The notes under the pieces are model-generated. The model was given only the letters and a program-made list of their open reading frames with translations. It was not told where the DNA came from and searched no databases. Positions 1 through 7,162 of a stretch of 7,374 nucleotides of DNA are shown in pieces. Made by a program: the position numbers and the translations under genes. Positions within the stretch are counted from its first letter, which is position 1; each line of letters begins with the position of its first letter. Source of the DNA: Cytophagales bacterium (lineage in GTDB: Bacteria > Bacteroidota > Bacteroidia > Cytophagales > ES-bin-26); the NCBI GenBank assembly GCA_014379925.1, contig JACMKY010000134.1, positions 1-7,374 on the forward strand, written 5' to 3'.

Positions 1-32
1 CAAACTCGTTCCACTCCAGCCCGCATCCGCTT

Positions 33-857
33 GTGCAAGTGCCGATCAATGACGTAAAGGGAGAGATGCTAGCGGCCATCTACTGCTACTATCCCAAAAA
101 GATTCATTCTTGGCTTTCATTTGAATACCAGGACGGAGTCGGGCTAAAGCCCTTGCTGGAACGCATTCATCAAACGCATCAGCGCCTGGATTGGGCCGCT
201 TTCCTAGCGGAATTAAAAGAAAAACTACCCGAAAGCCACGTGACTGACTGCGCGATTCCGTCCTACGAAATGGACTTAATGGGATATATAGAAGTAAGAT
301 TGATGTGTGTAGTTAGTATATCAATCAAGCAGATTTGGTATTCTCTTCACTTTTACGTGAGTGCGGTGGTGCCTTACTGTGTTTACTTCATTGAATCGAG
401 GAGAGATCTAAACTTACCTTTTATTTCGGAGAAATATAAAGATTTCTTTATGCAGCTTGCCGAATTGCGCAGAGAACAGCATATAATGGGCTCGTTCGAA
501 GTGGATGCGCATTTGAAGCAGAGCCTGATTGAAACGCACCAGGCAATTCAGACTCACGGTCATGAATACGGTATCAGCGTGGAAGACTGGGACCGTAATC
601 CGCTCTTTCAGCAACTGCAATTCCTGGCCGAGCATTACCAAGACTACCAACCCACGCGCTCCTGGGACCGTTGTCCGGCCGTGTTCCAGGACACGCTGGA
701 CACGGTCCTGGCTTGCCAGCAACGGGTAATCGGCTACCGGGCGTTTCCGGTGGCGTTGCTGGGGGAAGTAGTGCCGGGCATCTCCACCCGTTTCAAGCAA
801 GACGGGGAAGTGACGATGGGCGATTTGATTTTTAACTTTGATCCGATGAAGTTTTAG
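33..857 (+). CDS. Hypothetical protein, tandem paralogue copy 1 (274 aa)
   Basis: I do not recognise this family. The frame runs from GTG at 33 to TAG at 855-857. GTG is chosen because it aligns exactly with the ATG of the downstream paralogue. The frame is also open upstream to the window edge, so a longer start cannot be excluded. No signal peptide is seen. An aromatic, moderately hydrophobic stretch at residues 100-120 is more likely buried strands than a membrane helix, because it is rich in Tyr, His and Trp. Tryptophan motifs conserved with copy 2 include IHSW (24-27), LDW (52-54) and EDWDR (184-188). Residues 232-271 are identical to copy 2. The middle (about bases 270-500) is AT-richer and diverged from copy 2. 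The neighbour is its own paralogue, 66 bp downstream. That it is coding is well supported by conservation with copy 2; its function is unknown. Confidence 0.8.
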   Translation: MQVPINDVKGEMLAAIYCYYPKKIHSWLSFEYQDGVGLKPLLERIHQTHQRLDWAAFLAELKEKLPESHVTDCAIPSYEMDLMGYIEVRLMCVVSISIKQIWYSLHFYVSAVVPYCVYFIESRRDLNLPFISEKYKDFFMQLAELRREQHIMGSFEVDAHLKQSLIETHQAIQTHGHEYGISVEDWDRNPLFQQLQFLAEHYQDYQPTRSWDRCPAVFQDTLDTVLACQQRVIGYRAFPVALLGEVVPGISTRFKQDGEVTMGDLIFNFDPMKF

Positions 858-923
858 TTAATTATCGAGGTTGGATGAGAATTTCATACCGCAACTCCAT
901 CATACTCCAGCCCGCATCCGCTT

Positions 924-1766
924 ATGCAAGTGCCGATTAATGACGTAAAGGAAGAAGTACTAGCGGCCATCTACCGCTACTATCCCAAAAAAATTCATTC
1001 CTGGTTTTCACACGGATACCCGGACGGAGCCGGGTTAAAGCCCTTGCTGGAACGCATTCACCAGACGCACCAGCACCTGGATTGGACGACCTTCGTCGGG
1101 GAATTGGAAGAAATACCCGAAAGACGGGTGAAGCATTACGCCATTCCGCCCCAGGTCATGGAATCGAATGGGTACGTGGAGGTCCGGTTGACGTGTGAAA
1201 TTAGCATCCGTGAACCGGTCGAGCAGTTCTGGTACTCCCTTTACTTTTTCGTGAGTGCGGTGGTGCCCTACTACGCTTACTACATCGAATCCCGGAGGGA
1301 TTATGGACTCAAAAGGGATTTTAGTGTGCCCGTTCCGGAGGAAGTAAAAAACTTCCTGATGCAGTTTGCCCAGTTGCGCCGCGACCATCGGGTAACGGAC
1401 TCGTTCATCGTCAATGCGCAATTGAAGCAAAACCTGATTGAAATGCGCCAGGCACTCCAGACTTACGGTCACGCGTACGGCATCAGCGTGGAAGACTGGG
1501 ACCGCAGTCTGCTCTTTCAACACCAGCAATACCTGGCCGAACATTACCAGGACTACCAACCCACCCGGCACTGGACCAGCTGCCCGGCCGTTTTCCAGGA
1601 CACGCTGGCCACGGTTCTGGCTTGCCAGCAACTGGTAATCGGCTACCGGGCGTTTCCGGTGGCGTTGCTGGGGGAAGTGGTGCCGGGCATCTCCACCCGC
1701 TTCAAGCAAGACGGGGAAGTGACGATGGGCGATCTGATTTTTAATTTTGATCCGCTGAGCCTTTAG
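924..1766 (+). CDS. Hypothetical protein, tandem paralogue copy 2 (280 aa)
   Basis: This is the second member of the tandem pair, also of unknown function. It starts at ATG 924: the frame is closed upstream by TGA at 876-878 and has no other ATG, GTG or TTG in between. No Shine-Dalgarno is visible. It matches copy 1 closely over residues 1-50, poorly over about 60-160, and very closely from about 180 to the end, with residues 238-277 identical. The six extra residues relative to copy 1 come from small indels in the middle, around 62-68, 97-102 and 127-138. The aromatic segment at about 101-121 and the ESRRD that follows it are kept. No signal peptide, clear membrane helix or known catalytic motif is seen. 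The 66-bp gap to copy 1 would permit co-transcription. A tandem array with variable middles can be seen in immunity or specificity families, but nothing here shows that role. Confidence 0.82.
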   Translation: MQVPINDVKEEVLAAIYRYYPKKIHSWFSHGYPDGAGLKPLLERIHQTHQHLDWTTFVGELEEIPERRVKHYAIPPQVMESNGYVEVRLTCEISIREPVEQFWYSLYFFVSAVVPYYAYYIESRRDYGLKRDFSVPVPEEVKNFLMQFAQLRRDHRVTDSFIVNAQLKQNLIEMRQALQTYGHAYGISVEDWDRSLLFQHQQYLAEHYQDYQPTRHWTSCPAVFQDTLATVLACQQLVIGYRAFPVALLGEVVPGISTRFKQDGEVTMGDLIFNFDPLSL

Positions 1767-1838
1767 TTGGTGGTGCCGTTTAGGTGGAAATTCATCGGGC
1801 GGTTTTCGGCACCTCGCTGGCCACGCGCCTTGCGTAAC

Positions 1839-1851
1839 GTCCCGATGGGAC
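1839..1851. repeat. Short perfect palindrome, possible dispersed-repeat core
   Basis: GTCCCGATGGGAC forms a 5-bp perfect stem with a 3-nt loop. From memory, short GTCCC/GGGAC hairpins next to sequence like GGTTGAACCCGTCG (seen here from about 1865) resemble dispersed intergenic repeats in some Bacteroidota and other phyla. Only one copy lies in this window, so repetition cannot be shown. It lacks a T tract and is not a good intrinsic terminator. Confidence 0.3.
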
Positions 1852-2062
1852 ATTGAATGGTTGGCGGTTGAACCCGTCGTTGCCCACGGCATTCGCTCGC
1901 GCCAAGCGGATCAGTCCGGTTGATTTCCTGGCGATAAGGTGCTCAATGGGGCATGGGAACCGGTGCAGTTTCCTCCTTCCTCTTCCAACCTTCCGTCCCC
2001 GACCTTACACCCGGCCGTGCCTCGCCGGGGGAAGAATGTTCGCGGTTGAGCGGTTTTTCTCG

Positions 2063-2069
2063 TACTTTG
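2063..2069 (+). promoter_or_regulatory. Possible Bacteroidota -7 promoter box (TACTTTG)
   Basis: TACTTTG resembles the Bacteroidota sigma-A -7 element TAnnTTTG, one base shorter. It ends 24 bp before the TTG proposed as the SNF2 start. The best upstream TTG (2046-2048) is 14 bp away, closer than the usual -33/-7 spacing, so the match is partial. If real, it supports a translation start downstream of 2069 rather than at 1953. Confidence 0.28.
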
Positions 2070-2093
2070 CGGTTTATCTCAATCGGAAGCCAC

Positions 2094-5000
2094 TTGGAGA
2101 ACCGAATCATCAAGAAATACGTGGAGAAAAACGCGCTCCCCAACGTGCTCATGCGGGGAAAGCGGTTGTTCACCTGGCAGTACGCCAAAGCCCAAAGCCT
2201 TGATTTTCAACACGCAAAAGCGGTATTCAAGGTGCGAAGCGAGCAGTTTCGCTTCCGCGATTACGAAGTGAAGATCAGCGGCTTCAACAGCAGCGGGATG
2301 CAGACTTCCTGCACTTGCGAGCACCGCGAAGGCGGCCTTTGCAAACACCGCGTGGCCGCCCTGATGGAAGTCGACCGGCAGTTGGCCGAAAAGAAGATGA
2401 CGTATACCCGCTACGATCCGGCGGACTACACGGTGATGCTGCCCGCCTTCGAGGAAGCCATGATCGCCGCCGAGTGCAGCGAGGAAGACTGGGAAACGGC
2501 CCGCGAACTGGTGGCCGGCAAGAAGGTGAAGATCCTTTCGGCGATCAACGAAAAAGCCTCCCTGATCGTGGAGCAGACCGACGCGGCCTTCAGCGTGAAA
2601 CTGGAGCGCAAGGCGGCCAAGCTGATCCACACCGCCTGCACCTGCCACGACGAAACCAACCCCCTCTGCGTCCACAAGGCCGCCGCCCTGCTCACCCTCC
2701 GGGAACACTACGGGGAGCATCCCTTCGACGAGATGCGCGACTGGACCCGGGAGAAGAATGCTTTGCTGACGGAGTACGGCTACTCACTGGCCGACGACCT
2801 GGGCCGCAAATTCGACTTCAAGGTCGAACACGGCAAGCTGCACCTGGTGGTGCTCGACAAATCCCTCCACAAGCTGAGCCAGTACCAGAACTGGTCTTCC
2901 CTCACCCAAACCCTTTTCCAGCGGAGCAACGAGTACGAGATTCCCGAGCTTTCGGGCAGCGCGGCCCTCAAGAAAACCAAGGAAGCCGCGATGCTGGTCT
3001 ACCTGGTCACGATCGACAAGGAGGCCAGCCAACTGCCGAGCCTCACCGTGACGCCCTATAAGTGCCGGATCAGCGCCAAGACGGGCAAGATGACCTACCT
3101 GCGCGACATTGCCGGCCACCCGGGCGAACCCGACTGGATCGCCGACGAAGGCGACATTGAGATTACCCGCATCGCCCGCGCCATCAACAAGGAGGGACTC
3201 CAGAAATTCGTGAAGAGCGAGGACGTGGCCTACCGCGCCGACCACTGGGGGGGCAATTCCCTGCCCAAGGAGCGCTTCAAGGAAGAAGGATTCCTGCGCA
3301 CGCAGGAGTACATCGGCGAACACCTGGAAGCGCTCTTTCACCTGTTGCCCCGCAAGAAGGCATTCCTCAACTTCCGCAACATCCTCGCCCCGACCCACGA
3401 AGACCTGGTTCCCCTGCAACTCTCGCCGACGCCCGTCCGGCTCTCGCTGCTGCTCAAGGAAGAAGCGGACTTGCTGGTGCTCAGCCTCTACGTGGAGGTG
3501 GAGGGGGCCGTGCTGCCGCTCAAGAAAGTAAAGACGGTCGCCTACTGGCTCATCGAGCGGGGAGAGGTCTACCACAAGATCGGTAGCCTGGCCGACGCCA
3601 ACCTGATCCACTATTTCGAGGAACACGGGGCGGTGAAGGTGAAAAGTGAGAACTTCTCGGGCTTTTTCCAGTCGTTGGTGGTGCCGCTGGCCAACCGCTA
3701 CCGCCTGGAAATGGACATCAACCGGGAAGTGAGGGAGGTTGCGTTGACTCCGCAGCCGAAACTCTACGTCAAGGAAGTGGACCGGTTCCTGCTGCTGCAG
3801 CCGGTCTTCGCCTACGAATACGAAGGCGAAGCGCGGGAATTGGCCGCCGACAACGCCACGCAGTTCGTGCTCGAGCAACCGGAGGCCATTCTGCTGCTGC
3901 AACGCGACACGGTGCGGGAGGAAGAAACCCTGGCCTTCCTCCGGCAACTTCACCCCGACTTCGAGCAACAGCGTGGCAAGCCCCACTTCTACCTGCCCTT
4001 CGAAGAGGTGATGCGCAATGGGTGGTTCTTTACCGTTTTCGACCAGATCCGCGAGAAGGAGATCCCGGTCTTCGGCTTCAATACGCTCAGCCACCTCCGC
4101 TACAACCCCAACCGCCCGGTGATGCAGATGCGCACCAGTTCGGGCATCGACTGGTTTGACCTGCAGATCGAGATCTCGTTCGGCGACCAGCAGGTGTCGC
4201 TGGCCAGCGTGCGGAAAGCGGTGCTCAACCGGCAGAATTACGTGCAGTTGGGCGACGGCACGCTGGGCATGCTGCCCGAGGAGTGGCTGCAGAAGTACGC
4301 CACCATTTTCCGGCTGGGCAACGTCAAGGACGGCCGCCTCGAACTGTCCAAGAAGCACTTTCCCCTCGTGGATGCGTTGGCGGAGGAGATCGACGACCCG
4401 GAGGTACGGCGCGAGGTGGAAGACAAGAAACGCAAGCTGCTTGGCTTCCAGGAGATCGCCCGCGTGGAACTGCCCGCCAACCTGCGCGCTACCCTGCGCG
4501 ATTACCAGACCGAAGGGTTTCAATGGCTCAACTTCCTCGATGAATTCGGTTGGGGCGGCTGCCTGGCCGATGACATGGGCCTGGGAAAAACCCTCCAGGT
4601 GCTGGCCTTTCTGCAAGACCAGAAAAACCGCCACGGACGGGTGACCAACCTGGTGGTGATGCCAACCACGCTCATCTTCAACTGGAACGCCGAGGTGGAG
4701 AAGTTCTGCCCCGACCTGAGCACGTACACCTACCGGGGCCTGGACCGGCGCAAGGGCATCGGACTCTTCGACAACTACGACCTCATCCTGACCACCTACG
4801 GCACGGTGCGCTCCGACGTGGAACTGCTGGCCGACTACCCGTTTCACTACGTCGTTCTGGACGAATCGCAGGCCATCAAGAACCCCAATTCGCAGATTGC
4901 CAAGGCGGTGAAGCTGCTCAAGGCCCGCAACCGCCTCGTGATGACGGGAACGCCCATCGAAAACAACACCTTCGACCTCTACTCGCAAATGGATTTCCTG

Positions 5001-5891
5001 AATCCGGGTTTGCTGGGGGGGCAGGACTTCTTCAAGGTGGAGTACGCCACGCCCATCGACAAGTACCGCGACGCGGAAAAGGCCCAGGAACTGCGCAAGA
5101 TGGTCTACCCGTTCATGCTCAAGCGCACCAAGGAGGAAGTGGCCAAGGACTTGCCCGACAAGACCGAAACGGTGCTGTACTGCGAAATGGAGAGCCACCA
5201 GCGCCGGGTCTACGAAGCCTTCAAGATTCACTACAAGGAGAAAATCGTCCAGAAGATCGCCGAGGAAGGACTCAGCCAGAGCGGTTTCCTCATCCTGGAA
5301 GGGCTGCTCAAGCTCCGGCAGATCTGCGATTCGCCCGCCCTGCTCAACGGCACCCTCGCCGGCGAGAGCGAAGACTACGGCCACGAATCGGCCAAGCTGA
5401 CCGAACTCATCCGGGAAATCGAGGAAAACGCCAGCAACCACAAGATCCTCCTCTTCTCGCAGTTCCTGAAAATGCTCGACCTGATCCGCGAGAAACTGGA
5501 CGTGCTGCACATCAAATACCAATACCTCGACGGACAAACCGTTGACCGGGCGGCCAAGGTGAACAGCTTCCAGCAGGATACCGCCACGCGCGTGTTCCTG
5601 ATGAGCCTCAAGGCCGGCGGGGTGGGCATCAACCTCACCGAGGCCGACTACGTCTACCTGGTGGACCCCTGGTGGAATCCCGCCGTCGAGCAGCAGGCCA
5701 TCGACCGTACCCACCGCATCGGACAGACCAAGAAGGTATTCGCCTACCGCATGATCTGCAAGGACTCCATCGAGGAAAAAATCATGCAATTGCAGGCCAA
5801 GAAGCGGATCATCGCCGACGACATCATCAGCACCGAAACCGGCTTCATCAAGAAACTCACCCAGGAAGACATCGTGGAACTGTTCAGTTAA
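2094..5891 (+). CDS. SNF2-family DEAD/DEAH-like ATPase with SWIM zinc fingers
   Basis: This is a large SWI2/SNF2 ATPase (COG0553/HepA-like), expected to use ATP to move along DNA or remodel protein-DNA complexes. Numbered from TTG 2094 (1,265 aa), the N-terminus has SWIM-type CxCx7CxH fingers at C73/C75/C83/H85 and C182/C184/C192/H194. Residues about 210-780 are unassigned. The SNF2 core follows: motif I DDMGLGKT (826-833, Lys832), Ia around PTTLIFNW (857-864), II DESQ (923-926), III TGTP (951-954), IV KILLFSQF (1117-1124), V AGGVGINL (1174-1181) and VI DRTHRIGQ (1204-1211). All look intact, so it should be an active ATPase. The frame is open back to ATG 1953 (1,312 aa), but those 47 residues are Pro/Ser-rich and precede a promoter-like box. 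TTG 2094, with GGAAG four bases upstream, starts just before the ENRIIKKYVEKNALP region, so it is preferred, not proven. No methylase, nuclease or other defence partner is adjacent, so its cellular role stays open. Confidence 0.93.
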   Translation: MENRIIKKYVEKNALPNVLMRGKRLFTWQYAKAQSLDFQHAKAVFKVRSEQFRFRDYEVKISGFNSSGMQTSCTCEHREGGLCKHRVAALMEVDRQLAEKKMTYTRYDPADYTVMLPAFEEAMIAAECSEEDWETARELVAGKKVKILSAINEKASLIVEQTDAAFSVKLERKAAKLIHTACTCHDETNPLCVHKAAALLTLREHYGEHPFDEMRDWTREKNALLTEYGYSLADDLGRKFDFKVEHGKLHLVVLDKSLHKLSQYQNWSSLTQTLFQRSNEYEIPELSGSAALKKTKEAAMLVYLVTIDKEASQLPSLTVTPYKCRISAKTGKMTYLRDIAGHPGEPDWIADEGDIEITRIARAINKEGLQKFVKSEDVAYRADHWGGNSLPKERFKEEGFLRTQEYIGEHLEALFHLLPRKKAFLNFRNILAPTHEDLVPLQLSPTPVRLSLLLKEEADLLVLSLYVEVEGAVLPLKKVKTVAYWLIERGEVYHKIGSLADANLIHYFEEHGAVKVKSENFSGFFQSLVVPLANRYRLEMDINREVREVALTPQPKLYVKEVDRFLLLQPVFAYEYEGEARELAADNATQFVLEQPEAILLLQRDTVREEETLAFLRQLHPDFEQQRGKPHFYLPFEEVMRNGWFFTVFDQIREKEIPVFGFNTLSHLRYNPNRPVMQMRTSSGIDWFDLQIEISFGDQQVSLASVRKAVLNRQNYVQLGDGTLGMLPEEWLQKYATIFRLGNVKDGRLELSKKHFPLVDALAEEIDDPEVRREVEDKKRKLLGFQEIARVELPANLRATLRDYQTEGFQWLNFLDEFGWGGCLADDMGLGKTLQVLAFLQDQKNRHGRVTNLVVMPTTLIFNWNAEVEKFCPDLSTYTYRGLDRRKGIGLFDNYDLILTTYGTVRSDVELLADYPFHYVVLDESQAIKNPNSQIAKAVKLLKARNRLVMTGTPIENNTFDLYSQMDFLNPGLLGGQDFFKVEYATPIDKYRDAEKAQELRKMVYPFMLKRTKEEVAKDLPDKTETVLYCEMESHQRRVYEAFKIHYKEKIVQKIAEEGLSQSGFLILEGLLKLRQICDSPALLNGTLAGESEDYGHESAKLTELIREIEENASNHKILLFSQFLKMLDLIREKLDVLHIKYQYLDGQTVDRAAKVNSFQQDTATRVFLMSLKAGGVGINLTEADYVYLVDPWWNPAVEQQAIDRTHRIGQTKKVFAYRMICKDSIEEKIMQLQAKKRIIADDIISTETGFIKKLTQEDIVELFS

Positions 5892-5924
5892 CGGCGGGGA
5901 AGGGAAGGTCGACTGTCCATTATT

Positions 5925-5956
5925 TGGAAACCAAACGCCCTCCGAATGGGTTTCCA
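5925..5956. other. 8-bp inverted repeat between SNF2 and YpdA-like genes
   Basis: TGGAAACC (5925-5932) and GGTTTCCA (5949-5956) are perfect inverted repeats separated by 16 nt, in the 91-bp gap between the two genes. It could be a weak terminator or read-through hairpin, or a dyad operator for the downstream reductase gene. No T tract follows, so a standard intrinsic terminator is unlikely. An alternative pairing of AAAC (5933-5936) with GTTT (5950-5953) competes with the main stem. Confidence 0.3.
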
Positions 5957-5982
5957 TCCCTGAACCCGTAGCAACCCCTGCC

Positions 5983-7008
5983 TTGTCACCAGCCACTGAC
6001 ATCCTCATCATCGGGTCGGGCCCTTGCGGCCTGGCCTGCGCCATTGAAGCCACCCGGCACGGCCTCAGTCACGTCATCCTGGAAAAAGGCAGCCTGTGCG
6101 AATCCATCCGCCGCTACCCGACCAGCATCAAGTTTTTTTCCACGGCCGAAAACCTGGAAATCGGCGGCCTTCCCTTCACCATCGCGGGCGTGAAACCCTC
6201 GCGCGAGGAAGCCTTGCAATACTACCGGAAGGTGGCCAAATTCTACCAATTGGATTTCCGGCTGTTCACGGAAGTAGTGGGGGTGACCAGAGAGGACGAT
6301 CGGTTCGCCGTGCGGACGGCGCAGGGAGCGGTCTTCCACGCCCGCCACGTGATCAACGCCACCGGGTACTTCGACGTGCCGCGCTGCCTGGGCATTCCCG
6401 GCGAAAACCTGCCCCACGTGTCCAAGTACTACGACGAGGCGTTTCGCTACGTTCACTCCCGGGTGGTGATCGTGGGCGCGGGCAACTCCGCCGTGGAAGC
6501 CGCCCTGGACCTCTACCGCCACGACGCGGACGTGACGATCGTGCACCGGGGCCCGGAACTCAAGCCCACCGCCAAATACTGGCTGCTGCCCGACATCCGC
6601 AACCGCATCAAGGAGGGAAAAATCAAGACCTGCTTCGGGACCGAAGTGCGGACCATCGAGCCGGGCCGCGCGACACTGGAAAATATTTTAACGGGCGAAG
6701 CGTTTACCATTCCCGCCGATTTCGTATTCCTGTTGGTGGGTTACACGCCCGACGCCCGGCTTTTCGCGCAGTCGGGCGTGCAGTTCGAGGAAAGTACGCT
6801 GATTCCGGCTTACAATCCCGACACGTTCGAGACCAACGTGCCGGGCTCGTACCTGTGCGGCACGGTGGTGGCGGGGATCCGCACGGAAAAGGTGTTCATC
6901 GAAAACGGCCGCGACCACGCCCGGCTGATTATCCGCCACATCCGGGGCCTGGCCCCGGAGGAAACCGAGGCCGAGATCGACGCCAACGTGGACGTGGAGG
7001 AGAACTAG
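5983..7008 (+). CDS. ypdA: YpdA-like FAD/NAD(P)-dependent bacillithiol disulfide reductase
   Basis: This 341-aa cytoplasmic flavoprotein has the thioredoxin-reductase-like two-Rossmann fold. YpdA (Bdr) enzymes reduce oxidised bacillithiol (BSSB) with NADPH, and many Bacteroidota make bacillithiol. The FAD-binding loop is GSGPCG at residues 11-16; its Cys15 corresponds to the conserved cysteine implicated in Firmicute YpdA activity. The NAD(P) loop GAGNSA is at 165-170, followed by HRG at 188-190, which suits a phosphate-binding NADPH site. INATGYFDVP lies at 124-133, and the C-terminal flavin-contacting segment SYLCGTVVAG at 289-298. There is no CxxC redox pair as in thioredoxin reductase, which favours YpdA over TrxB. 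The length is close to the family norm, with a short acidic tail. It starts at TTG 5983; the dinucleotide fold begins only six residues later and no nearby upstream in-frame start was seen. No Shine-Dalgarno. It follows the SNF2 gene by 91 bp. Confidence 0.88.
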   Translation: MSPATDILIIGSGPCGLACAIEATRHGLSHVILEKGSLCESIRRYPTSIKFFSTAENLEIGGLPFTIAGVKPSREEALQYYRKVAKFYQLDFRLFTEVVGVTREDDRFAVRTAQGAVFHARHVINATGYFDVPRCLGIPGENLPHVSKYYDEAFRYVHSRVVIVGAGNSAVEAALDLYRHDADVTIVHRGPELKPTAKYWLLPDIRNRIKEGKIKTCFGTEVRTIEPGRATLENILTGEAFTIPADFVFLLVGYTPDARLFAQSGVQFEESTLIPAYNPDTFETNVPGSYLCGTVVAGIRTEKVFIENGRDHARLIIRHIRGLAPEETEAEIDANVDVEEN

Positions 7009-7152
7009 CGGGACCAGTGGGGGGCCGCGGGTTGAACGGCGGCAACCGGAAATAAGGCTACCCCCGCTTGGGAAAACGAACTGAAAATACGAATTTTGTT
7101 GCCCGATACGGGATTTGCGCGGGGGCAAAACACGGATCCGTTTTCCAAAAAA

Positions 7153-7160
7153 TTACTTTG
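7153..7160 (+). promoter_or_regulatory. Possible -7 promoter box before the peroxidase gene
   Basis: TTACTTTG ends two bases before the ATG at 7163 and resembles the Bacteroidota TAnnTTTG element, with one mismatch. No TTTG lies at the usual upstream distance; the nearest, at 7114-7117, is too far. If used, the transcript would be essentially leaderless. This is a weak call. Confidence 0.2.
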
Positions 7161-7162
7161 CT

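Larger units (their letters stand above)
13..1766 (+). repeat. Tandem gene duplication with mosaic divergence
   Basis: Two direct copies about 0.9 kb apart cover 13-857 and 904-1766. Homology begins upstream of the start codons: bases 13-32 match 904-923 without a mismatch. The longest identical run is 45 bp (725-769 and 1634-1678), in a roughly 140-bp 3' block with only a handful of mismatches, several of them synonymous. The central third is far more diverged and contains indels. The offset between copies changes from 891 bp at the 5' end to 909 bp at the 3' end. Confidence 0.85.
1767..2093. other. Intergenic region of about 330 bp without a convincing gene
   Basis: Frames crossing this stretch give Pro/Ser/Arg-rich translations with no recognisable motif, so I do not call a gene. 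It contains the palindrome at 1839-1851, a pyrimidine-rich run at about 1968-2000, and the promoter-like box at 2063-2069. The SNF2 frame is technically open back to ATG 1953, but that part does not look like the start of the family. No terminator with a T tract was found after the paralogue pair. Confidence 0.5.

Noticed and set aside
100..120. Transmembrane helix in the paralogue proteins
   Set aside because: The stretch contains many Tyr, Trp and His residues and a Pro, and is short of aliphatic residues. Alternating pattern fits buried strands better.
1035..1892. Antisense 285-codon frame opposite paralogue copy 2
   Set aside because: Copy 2 is supported on the + strand by conservation with copy 1. 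The antisense translation is low-complexity and has no recognisable domain.
1853..2203. 116-codon + strand frame across the intergenic gap
   Set aside because: It overlaps the SNF2 start in another frame, and its translation has no motif or coding-like composition.
1953..5891. SNF2 gene as the core of a phage-defence system such as DISARM
   Set aside because: No methyltransferase, nuclease, PLD-domain or other partner gene is adjacent. The neighbours are two unknown paralogues and redox enzymes.
2784..6053. Antisense open frame of 1,089 codons opposite the SNF2 gene
   Set aside because: It is exactly in codon register with the sense gene, so its stops would need sense codons TTA, CTA or TCA, which this GC-rich gene avoids. 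The translation shows no known motif, while the sense strand has the full SNF2 motif set.
7029..7049. Hairpin GGTTG/CAACC after the YpdA-like gene as a terminator
   Set aside because: The stem is only 5 bp with an 8-nt loop, and no T tract follows.
6096..7055. 319-codon + strand frame within the YpdA-like gene
   Set aside because: It is a Pro/Arg/Gly-rich shadow frame; the reductase frame carries both dinucleotide-binding motifs.
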